Below the pieces are notes generated by a model. It was not told the DNA's origin. It searched no databases and saw only the letters and a program-made list of their open reading frames with translations. 64,000 bases of DNA from Siphonodentalium dalli (Eukaryota > Mollusca > Scaphopoda > Gadilida > Siphonodentaliidae): assembly GCA_032622095.1 (NCBI GenBank), contig CP136067.1, forward strand, positions 55,719,899 to 55,783,898, in the 5' to 3' direction. How positions within the stretch are numbered: the first letter of the stretch is position 1; each line of letters starts with the position of its first letter. Below, piece by piece: positions 55,300 to 64,000 of the stretch. A program made the translations under genes and the position numbers.

Positions 55300-55412
55300 C
55301 AGTAATGGCCTAAATAATCGACTCCTTAACCACAGCAGAATTATGGGTAATTTTTCAGGATTTACCCATAATTCTGCTGTGGTTAAAGAGTCGATTATTT
55401 AGGGCATTACTG
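55300..55412. mobile_element. Tc1/mariner-like palindrome, 113-bp deleted form
   Basis: CAGTAATGGCCTAAATAATC ends with TA on both sides. The arms run to GGTAATTTTTCAGGATTTACC at the centre, so about 100 bp of the middle of the full-length form is gone. Confidence 0.88.
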
Positions 55413-55414
55413 TA

Positions 55415-57017
55415 AATGCGGTTCATGGCTTCATGTGACCCGCTTGCGTCGCATGGTCCCATTTCAATAAGTAAATCGAGATCACAGAGTTTACACCCAT
55501 GGGATTTCTGGGGCTGCTTTCTGATTGTCTAAATCATGCTTCAATTTACAATTTTGTTGTTTGGTAAAAGGTTTTTCAGTCATATAAAGGATATTCCAAA
55601 ATTTCTGAAAACAAGTATACGCCCATCCTCGAAGATAAGCCCAGTCTGGGTTTTTTACCCTAAATAAAACATGGGGTGGTCCTCGTAGATAAGCCCACCC
55701 CCATTTTTTAGCATTTGGAAGGTGAATGCAATCATGTCTGTGCTTTTATTATTTTTTCCAGTTGTTTTTTCTTAAAAAATAAAGATGTATAATAGTATAC
55801 ACTTGTGTTAATATTGTTGTGAATTATACACATCTAATTCTATTCTTAGTTGTTGGATCAAAGAGGTATCAAATCAATAAAATCAAAGGATGTGTCACTT
55901 ATGTTCACACCTCTTATCAGAGTAAATCCAATGGGATGTGGAGTAATCACTTGGTGTTTTTATAGGACCCTTTGATAATGCAAAAGAATGATGTATGTTC
56001 ACCTGCATCTCAATGTTGTTTTTTTTTATAAGAATTAGCTTGATTTATAAGCATTAGGGGAACTAAATTATCCCTAGTTTGTTTACAAATTAATTCCAAA
56101 ATTTATCTTAATAATATAAATAAAAGACATTATCTTTATTCAATACAAAAATATGGTATTTGTATCAAATATGGTGGTAGGTCGGCACCTGAAGGCTAAC
56201 TGAATATTTGCACTGGGGGGGGTCATCATGAGTAAGCCCAGTGCCCACTTTTTGAGCAAAAACATGCACGAGCCCCCTTTTTGTGTTTCAATGTTTTATT
56301 ATGCCTTAGCCATAAATCAATATGTAACATAAGTGCATTAGTAAGTTAACAAACAAATATTATTAGTTACATGATGATTGATGATGATGATGATGATGAT
56401 TATGATAGTGGTATGAAGTTGATATATTTGTGTTTATAGTAGTATATACACTAATTTACATTGTTGGACCCCCGGTAATTATTGGCCGGTATGTCATCTA
56501 TCTTCTAATACACACATGTGTTTACTCGTGTACAGCTGGTTCGCAAATTATTGCAGCACCTAAATCGGATAACATTTTACTACTTTTAAATTAGCATCTA
56601 TAGTATCCATACATGCATAATATAATTTCTCGTGTCTAAATAGCGCAAACTACTTTATACCATTGAACGACTTCAGTCAATTTATCTGCCACTTCATCAA
56701 TCAGAATCACGCTGATCGCGGACGTGATTGGATGTGTTTGATTGGGCAGAGCACTTGGCTACTGCAATAGAATAACTTGTTCTATCACACGCCAGTTTCG
56801 TCTTCGTCTTCAGACATGTCTCTACCTGTAAATTCACATGTGCGTGTTATCACGACAGGCAAGTAAAATTTATGTTATGTCAAGCCATATGGCATGTTTA
56901 TCTGCGAATAATATAATGTCAGGTATATTGCTTGAAGTAGTATGTATAATTGTACACTTGTATATTTGCGAACCCTGAGTGTATCTATCTCCAATATTTC
57001 CTTAAAGATAGCTTGAG
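55415..57017. other. No supported gene; small repeats
   Basis: A GATAAGCCCA-type phrase recurs at about 55634, 55703 and (AGTAAGCCCA) 56231. A GATGAT trinucleotide run is at 56370-56400. No receptor exon was found here. Confidence 0.35.
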
Positions 57018-57042
57018 GTACACACACACACACACACACACA
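57018..57042 (+). repeat. (CA)n microsatellite
   Basis: About 12 CA units directly downstream of the 3' end of the minus-strand LINE. On the LINE strand this is a (TG)n tail. Confidence 0.9.
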
Positions 57043-57057
57043 CGCGTTTTAAGACGC

Positions 57058-57466
57058 TCAAATTTTCCAATGCCCATAAAATTTGCTCAGATTTGGAAAT
57101 TCCCAGTAATAAGCGGGAATATATTTCTCTCGTAGCTCCTGAAATTTTGTGCATTCAATGACGTGGTGATATTCATCACCCACCCCATTAACACATGCAG
57201 AGCAAATACGCTTATCACGCGCTTGATCCTGCCACCTCCCACGTTCGATGGCCAATCTGTGATTTGAAGTTCTAACTTTAACAAGGTATTCTGATAGGCT
57301 CCTTGGTATTAAAATCTAAAAGGTATCTACTAATTGCCAATCCATTCTTTAGTTCTTTATAAAATTGCCCACGCGAAGAGTTTTGCATATCCAATTTCCA
57401 TTGCTCTTCAAATTTGGCAACTAGGGTTTTCCTCATATTTCGTATACCTGATTTTGTCAGTGGCAA
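57058..57466 (-). pseudogene. LINE C-terminal region with zinc-knuckle motif
   Basis: Two overlapping frames give SGIRNMRKTLVAKFEEQW, TSNHRLAIERGRW, then ICSACVNGVGDEYHHVIEC (Cys-x2-Cys...His...Cys) and a final helix. This knuckle is typical of the tail of many animal LINE ORF2 proteins. Confidence 0.75.
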
Positions 57467-58728
57467 TTGTGAAGACCATTTATCAAATTATCTGCTAGGT
57501 CTACTTCTGAAATTATGCTTTCAATATAGCTTATCCATCTGAATTTTCCAAGAAACGTTTCTTCCGCATTACACGTTACTACGAATTTGTATATCTGTTT
57601 TACAAGCTTGGATCCGTCGCCAGATAAGATGCGACACCAAAATGAAATGGCCCTACATTTTATAAGAATATCAAGGGGATATCTCCCCAATTCACCGTAC
57701 ACCATGTAATTGGGTGTACTCGATTTCATACCAGGAAGTATTTTGCAGAATTTCAAATGCACATACTCGATATCCGAAATCGGTTCATAACCCCATATTT
57801 CGCTTCCATATAAAAGAATTGGAACAATTTGATGATCAAAAAGCTTTAACATGAGGTCAATTGGTAAATTTAGTTTTCTCGTACGATCAAAAAGTCCAGA
57901 CATGGCCTTAATAGCTATATTTCTAGTTCGTTTTATTGATCGACAGAACCGTCCATTGTAAAAGAATCTTACCCCAAGATAAGAAAATTCTTTAACGTTT
58001 TCAAGTCGATAACCTTTATATCTGAATTCAGGTAAACTTTTGTTCTGTTTTTTACAAAATATTATTACTTTTGTTTTTGTGATATTCACTTCGAGCTTCC
58101 ATGAATCTGCATAATCCTCAAACGCATGAAGTGCCCGATTCATTTCGCCTTCATTATCTGTCAACAAGACAGTATCGTCTGCATATAATAAACATAATAA
58201 TTTTATATAACAATCAACATTTCTGGACATTACTTCATCCAAATATTGCAAACCACCTATAGCACAATCCGACAAAAATTTGTGTAAGTCATTCACGTAG
58301 AGGGAGAAAAGAAATGGGGACATTAATTCACCCTGGAATAAGCCAATATTGCTTACGAAAAAGTCTGACGTTCCTTCTCCGTCTCTAACGCAAGATTTTA
58401 TTTTGCTATACATATCTTGTATTACCTTGAATATTTTACCATTAATCCCTGCGTTCAACATTTTAATCCAGAACGCATCACGCCACACTGTATCAAATGC
58501 TTTTCGAAAGTCTATGAATGTACAGTAAGGTTTTTTCCCACTTGCATGATATAAGTCAATAATGCTTTTTAGAATAAAAATGTTATCAATCGTGGAATGT
58601 TTTCTCCTGAAACCCGTTTGATTATTGTCTATCACTGTATGTCTTTCTGAGAAATCAGTCATGCGGTTATTCAATATTGACGTGAATAATTTGGCTAAAC
58701 AACTGAGCAGAGTAATTCCACGGTACAA
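57457..58728 (-). pseudogene. LINE reverse transcriptase domain
   Basis: A 423-codon open frame with YRGITLLSCLAKLFTSIL, TGFRRKHSTIDNIF, CTFIDFRKAFDTVWRDAF (motif A), LFQGELMSPFLFSLYVNDL (motif B, where Q-G-xxxSP is kept), LLYADDTVLLTDN (motif C, intact YADD), and LGVRFF. The active-site residues are all present. It is the longest open frame in the window. Confidence 0.92.
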
Positions 58729-59524
58729 ATCTGGTTGTGATGGATCGCCCGCTTACTTATAAATAGGTTTGATCATTCCCAACGCCCACTGTGTTGGAAA
58801 ATGCCCAAAATCAAGAATCAGATTAAATAAATTCTGATACAATGGCATAAGTTTGTTCATGGTCACTTTAATATATTCATTTTGCACCATGTCAAGACCG
58901 GGGCTCTTATTATTCTTCAGTCGTTTTATCGCAGCTTCGATCTCATTTCTTGTAATTGGGGAATTCAGTTCGGATTCAGTGCCATTTTGGTACAGGTCAT
59001 CAATTTTGCCAGATAATGTTTCCCCCCTTTCACTATTCATAGTTTCAAAGTATTTATGAAACTCATCAATGGTCACTTTTCGCCGTCTCGTTGTTTCAGT
59101 GGCTCTATTCCGCGTGAGATTATTTTGTTTTCGCCAAAAAGATTTACTCGATGAAGTACATAACGAATTAAGCTCGGATATATCTTTCCCTTTCTGCATT
59201 TTTATCTTTTTATCCATCATTGTTTTAAATTCTGCGCTAACTGTTCTCAAATTTATCTTATTTTCGATGGTTTTAGATTTATTATATTCTAGTTTAGCTT
59301 TATGAAATTGCTTTCGCTTCTGTTTACATTCTGTGTCAAACCAACTTCTACCAGGAACGTGTTTATTTCGGTTCCGATTGGAGGTAGCCTTTCGTTCACC
59401 AAATGTGGTGCATGCTGTATTTAACAACATATTTGAAAGTTTGTCACAAATGCTGTCAATACTGCTTTCACAGTCAGCTGGAGAATTAGCCAAGCTCTCA
59501 ATGTATTTCATTATCGTTTGTATC

Positions 59525-60550
59525 TCAGTCATCTATGGTATTTTCATACTCTCTGGACTTTTCTTCTACCCACTTATTTGGCTTTGATTTAACATTAATG
59601 GGGATATCTTCATCGCGGTGTTGTCCATTATCGGTTGAGGTTGATGCCACGGAAATAGAATTAATATCAAAGTTTATTTCCAAATGGATCGGCGAGTGTA
59701 TGTCCGAGAAATGGTCGCTGAAATCAAGGATATCAAACTCTTGTACACATGATATGGCTAAACAATTACCTAGTATATAATCAATTACACTCTTGTCGTT
59801 ACATGTCGGCTTACCAATTCCCATATAACGACCACATCTGCCATTCAATATATACATATTGAGAAATTTACACATTGAGACAAGTTTAACCATAGCTGTT
59901 AGGTTTGCCATTATCTTGCGAAATTCTTTTATTGACATTATTTGTTTTGTCTTTGTTCCAATCCAAAATATAGTCTAGTAATGAGTCTTCTGATAAACAG
60001 TTTATAAATAATCTGACTTCGTCAACCAGTTGTGATTCAAATATATCGCTCAAATCCTTAGTTCTTGCATTAAAATCGCCTACAATTAATACCATATCAT
60101 CACCCTCTCTCAAATTACGCAAATCTTTAGCAATCCATATCGGCCAATCATCGTCACTATATCGGGTATTTGCTGGCGGTATATACACAGCACCAATCAA
60201 AATATTATGATTACCGTCACCTGCTTTGACCCTTATCCACACTTATCGCCATCAAGCACACATACGCTATCAGCGAGTGAAGACTTTACGGCAATAATTA
60301 TACCACCGCATCGTTTCCCGTGCCCGATGTGCTTTCCCTTCATTCCAACAATTTGAAAATTCGGAATTGATATGGTGTCTTCCACAAATGATTTCGTTTC
60401 CGAGAAACACAAAATATCATATTGATTGCAAAATTCAAGAAAATCAGGATAATTCAGTCTTCGCTCCAATCCACATACATTCAGTGATAATAGGTTAATA
60501 TTTTGACGTGTTTCCACCCCAACCAATATACTGTTATGTGTATATGACAA
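59525..60550 (-). pseudogene. LINE endonuclease domain
   Basis: NINLLSLNVCGLERRL at the start, FSETK (catalytic Glu region), RCGGIIIAV, LIGAVYIPP, LIVGDFNAR (Asp/Asn pair) and FSDHFSDIHSPI (Ser-Asp-His) at the end are the standard exonuclease-endonuclease-phosphatase motifs. The catalytic residues appear present, but the reading frame breaks twice. Confidence 0.85.
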
Positions 60551-61150
60551 CGTTGAATTATCTGGTGGAAGAGAATTAATATCGCTGCTATATTCTACCT
60601 GGTCACTAGAAATATCATATAGATGTGGTATATCATTAGAAATAGCCCCACAGTTTGATAATTCGTGCCTTCTAGCAGCAGTGAATCGTATGGGATTTGA
60701 GAACTTTGACCTTGAGGTTTTACATATATAGGAATACCAGGCTGTGTCGAGAATATAGGAATATAATCAAGTACATTCTGCTCTTTAACACATACGATAC
60801 TGTTAGGTTTATACTCATGATATGCCTGTTCAATCATATACTCATTTTCACTGATTTCTGTATATGGAATACTATTGTATTCTGACTCCCCATGTACTAA
60901 TGTACGCTGAGACTCTTCACAAGTGTCAATACATGTATCGACAATATAAAGTTCACCATAACGCTTTCCAACTTCTGATACATTTGTATTGTAACTATTA
61001 TGAAAACTCATTTTATCAAGTAAATTCAGACATAAATATTCAAGTTTTGGAACATCAACTATAAGATTTGATTTAATCAACAGTTGAACCTCAGTAGGCT
61101 GAAGCCCTTTCATATTCGGCCCTCCCCCGGGCTTACTGACAGGTGTATAC

Positions 61151-61746
61151 AGTACATGTTTGGATATAAATGTACTTTTTGTAGACGAAAATAGCTCTAC
61201 TCAACAACCGACTTTGGAATGTGCTTCTAAATTATATTCTTCTATTCCTCTTTTGATCATGCAAATGACTTCCAGTTGATTATTAACAGAATTACTACAT
61301 AGGGGAGATGCCACCTTCAATATGGCGATTGTGCACATAGAAAAGAAGATGACAATGTATCTATAATTGTTTCTTTCCAAACCGTCAGTTTGTGTTGACA
61401 TAAACCATTAAACTATTGTCAAATGTGCCTATATATCCGAAGAGCTGCAACAAATATAATTCTGAAAATTTGTTTATTTTGTGCAAAATATTGGCAAAAT
61501 CTATTTAAATTCTTCACCATAGCTGTTATGGTATTTCCAAACAACCAACAACCATCTAAAGATATTACTCCATCGTGAAGGAAGCAAACCATTGCTTCTA
61601 TAACGTCTCTCACTTTCTATTACTTGTCTTTCTAAGACTTGGAGCACAAAGGGTCAATATTGCCTAATATTTTGTATCTGCATAGTACGTATAATACGTT
61701 GGGTGAAAAATAGTTACAAATATCAGACACTGGTGAGCATTTTAGA
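61151..61746. other. No supported gene; possible LINE 5' region
   Basis: May include the LINE's untranslated leader. The minus-strand frames at 61201-61401 and 61419-61613 have no recognisable domain. The last eight bases (ATTTTAGA, 61739-61746) are the hAT target duplication. Confidence 0.35.
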
Positions 61747-63867
61747 TAGGGCCCTGCGAACCGTTCAAGGTTCGGTTCGGTTCGAAACCGCCGTGATGAT
61801 TCGGTCCGGTTCGAAACCTTTGACGGGATTCGATTTTTATCGAACCTTTTCATTTTTCCGGCAGAATGATTAAATCAAACAGTTCTGGGCGATCGAGAAT
61901 CACTGAATTCAAACGCTCAATCCTCGATGCACACACATCATATATAATACGTCGGCATATACACAATACCTCGAAATTAGCCCCATGGTATTGTTGGGTT
62001 AATCACTTTTTGTCACAGCATTTTATTGCCATCGCATTACGAGTGTAACGAGACCGTGTGAGAATGATTTATTAAATAATTTAGTGATATCGCGCAGATA
62101 ACATTCATCTGAATCATGTGTCAGAAAAGTACTTTGAATTGCTTCTTGGTTATACTATCACTAGTCTATCAATGACTATCAGTTAATTGTTTACCCAAAA
62201 TTCTGCTAAATCTACGTGTATGCTTATGATACAATGATTTTATGTTTACAACATGACATTGAACATAATTAATTTGATCATAATGCGGTGGGTCACTGGG
62301 TTATATTACGTTGAATTTTGAAGAGATCTTTTGATATTCAATTTATTCTGTTCCCGCTAAATGGGAAAGTGGTTACACAAGCTTTCTGGTTTTCTAGTAA
62401 TTTCTACCTCAATCTGTCACCAAACTATGTTTTATTTCATGTATAAATTACTAATAGACATGTGATTATAAAATCATTATATACCGGTACTTAATAACTT
62501 AATACGACGACAGCATGTTATAAACACGGACAAACTTCCGATGAAGTCGAAATACAGAACGAAGTAGCTTTTTTGAGTTCGATGAATAGGCTCAATCAGG
62601 TTTACAATTAGACAAGTATTTTTGGGCAGAGCTTCATCGTTGACGATTGGATTCAACCAATCACATTGGTCAGGAGTCAGGACGGCCAAAGAGAGGGTGT
62701 GGTCTTTGCTCTTTGGCATAAACGATTGGCATGATGTTACTCAATGCACTTTGTCACGTGACTGCGTGACACTTAAATTGCTACAGTGAGTGAGAAAGTC
62801 AGCACGCTTTGATCTTTATCGCGTGTTGTCGCCGAGTTAGAATGTCCGTCGAATGCTTTGATGTCTTGCTACAATTTAGCTATTTGTGGCTACGAACACG
62901 TCGAACAGTTACTGTGTGGACAGCATCAGTTGCCCTAAGCCCATAAGACCACCATGGCAATTCAGCTGGAACCAACCACATCATAGAACGTTAGCATGAC
63001 TGCTTGACCAGTGTGATATTACTCTCCGATAAAAACAATTGTAAGTCACTTGTAAAAACAGAAGCAAAATGCGCAGATTTGAAAACAAGTCAACCCAGTC
63101 AATTTAATACTTGCGTTGTGAAACTGTGTGTACAATGAGTGTCCGCCACGCCCATAACATGTGCTTATCCTATGTCCCCTCTAGACTGGTGAACGTAGAC
63201 GCATCCCAACTGATGGGCGAATCATTGGCGATATATTTGTCTGCAATTTTGTTAGTTATATGTATTTGTCAACTCGAATGGAATAATCGATCAATTAAAA
63301 TAGAGTTATCGCTCCTATGCCACGTGGCGCGTTCATGCTGTCAGTGTGTTAGGAGTTCAATGCGTCGATTATCGCGTTGTTTATATTGTACATATGGAAG
63401 CTTGACCGATGATTCAATCAGACATCTGTCTCACTTACTGTTAGAATAAGTAATAAGTTATGATTTGTCATGAGTGAAGCTCGGTGAGCGGACGCGGGTA
63501 TATACGGAGAATGATAATCGGATATTTGTTTTAATCGGGGTTATGTAATATAATGTATGGACATAAACGGAACATAAAATCAACATTTTATCGGATTGTC
63601 ATTCATCTCAAATATAAAATAATTCTTCAACATGTAATTATCTTATATCGTATACGATAAATTTGTATATAACACGTTGATTGTACTATTATAATGATCC
63701 ACATACGTTCTAACTGGCTACTAGTATGAGTACGTCGCTTGGACTCTCTTCAATGACACGGTCGGTAATTGGGTTCGAGGTTCGAGATTCGGTTCGATTC
63801 GAAACCAAGACGATGATTCGGTTTCAAGGTTCGGTTCGACCTAAATTATAAGGTTCGCAGGGCCCTA
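61747..63867. mobile_element. Non-autonomous hAT transposon, 2121 bp, perfect 8-bp target duplication
   Basis: The ends read TAGGGCCCTGCGAACC with a perfect inverse at the right. ATTTTAGA lies directly outside both ends (61739-61746 and 63868-63875). The subterminal 100 bp on each side contains many GGTTCGGTTCG and CGAAACC motifs in inverted arrangement (61765-61850 and 63765-63840), typical transposase-binding clusters of hAT elements. The 8-bp duplication and (C/T)AGGG start identify hAT. No BED finger or hAT dimerisation domain is found. The interior has an open frame at 63111-63449 (112 codons, unknown) and an exon-like segment at 62750-63046 with an ATG in good context at 62954 and a GTAAGT at 63041. 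Confidence 0.9.
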
Positions 63868-63875
63868 ATTTTAGA

Positions 63876-64000
63876 GACAAATTTGATCAAATTCAGATTT
63901 TATGTAAGTAGTGGCATGCCCTCACAACTTAGCTAGTTTCTGAATTCCAAGGAAAAATATGGCCCTAAGAGCCCAACATATTTCTGACCTTTAAATTGAC
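63876..64000. other. Flank after the hAT element
   Basis: Short AT-rich end of the window; nothing recognised. Confidence 0.4.

Larger units (their letters stand above)
57056..61150 (-). pseudogene. Near-full-length LINE, lightly decayed
   Basis: Minus-strand non-LTR retrotransposon with all ORF2 domains in order. It has an N-terminal region (61113-60595), an AP-type endonuclease (60550-59525), a linker (59532-58753), a reverse transcriptase (58728-57457) and a C-terminal zinc-knuckle region (57466-57058). Open segments are separated by about six frameshifts or stops, near 60580, 60240, 59910, 59528, 58740, 57460 and 57280. Joining of the frames across these points is evident from overlap. 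It ends in a (TG)n tract rather than poly(A). The style is CR1/jockey-related; the clade is not resolved. It lies in a probable receptor intron in the same orientation as that gene. Confidence 0.85.

Noticed and set aside
54134-57017. Upstream receptor exon (helix 1-3 or zinc fingers)
   Set aside because: I searched for a minus-strand donor after a Gly codon preceded by an AKRIP-like helix and for C4 finger patterns, and found none. The exons are probably outside the window.
63111-63449. 112-codon frame in the hAT element as transposase
   Set aside because: It has no BED finger, RNase H-like or dimerisation motif, and far too few residues for a hAT transposase.
61747-63867. tRNA or tRNA-derived SINE promoter in GGTTCGA-containing ends
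   Set aside because: The GGTTCGA motifs are part of repeated hAT subterminal clusters, without box A spacing or a cloverleaf.
1-64000. Bacterial-type operon, promoters or ribosome-binding sites
   Set aside because: The sequence is eukaryotic: spliced exons, LINEs and MITEs dominate, and there are no closely spaced co-directional genes.

Overview
This window reads as non-coding DNA from an animal nuclear genome, most likely a lophotrochozoan and probably a marine bivalve. The clues are AT-rich sequence with little coding content, decayed non-LTR retrotransposons, a Penelope-type fragment, very many short inverted-repeat elements, GACGGACA-type tails, a 5S-like repeat, and a split nuclear-receptor gene with ordinary GT-AG introns. 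The species assignment is inference.

Region by region. 0.8-6.4 kb: a TTAA-flanked inverted-repeat element, then two different decayed LINEs on the minus strand, apparently nested and later joined by a deletion, with a 745-bp inverted-repeat element inserted into one of them. 6.4-17 kb: repeat copies, an 11-copy 25-bp minisatellite, a Penelope GIY-YIG fragment, and three large foldback elements. 17.3-20.5 kb: a layered nest, where an outer hAT-like element holds a 2.4-kb repeat and a further foldback element. 21-24.3 kb: a 600-bp TTAA element and a plus-strand LINE reverse transcriptase. 24.5-47 kb: largely unique AT-rich DNA peppered with foldback elements of three main groups: TTAA-flanked piggyBac-like elements, TA-flanked Tc1/mariner-like near-perfect palindromes, and double-hairpin elements. 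It also holds minisatellites and 5S-derived repeats. 47.8-54.1 kb: the only convincing host gene, the last three coding exons of a minus-strand nuclear receptor whose ligand-binding domain and C-terminus look like E78 (NR1E). Its DNA-binding domain and 5' exons were not found and probably lie beyond 64 kb, so 54-64 kb is probably intron. That stretch holds a fairly well-preserved LINE at 57.1-61.1 kb and a 2.1-kb non-autonomous hAT element with a perfect 8-bp target duplication at 61.7-63.9 kb.

The most interesting signal is the set of TTAA-flanked miniature elements. At least three TIR classes share one palindromic cassette (about 69 bp). Within one TIR class a copy with the cassette and a copy without it are both present, and one copy is bracketed by an unusual 29-bp direct repeat that begins and ends in TTAA. 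No transposase gene for these elements is visible here. I saw no operon, CRISPR array, tRNA gene or defence-type gene cluster. Coordinates of decayed elements are read by eye and can be off by tens of bases.
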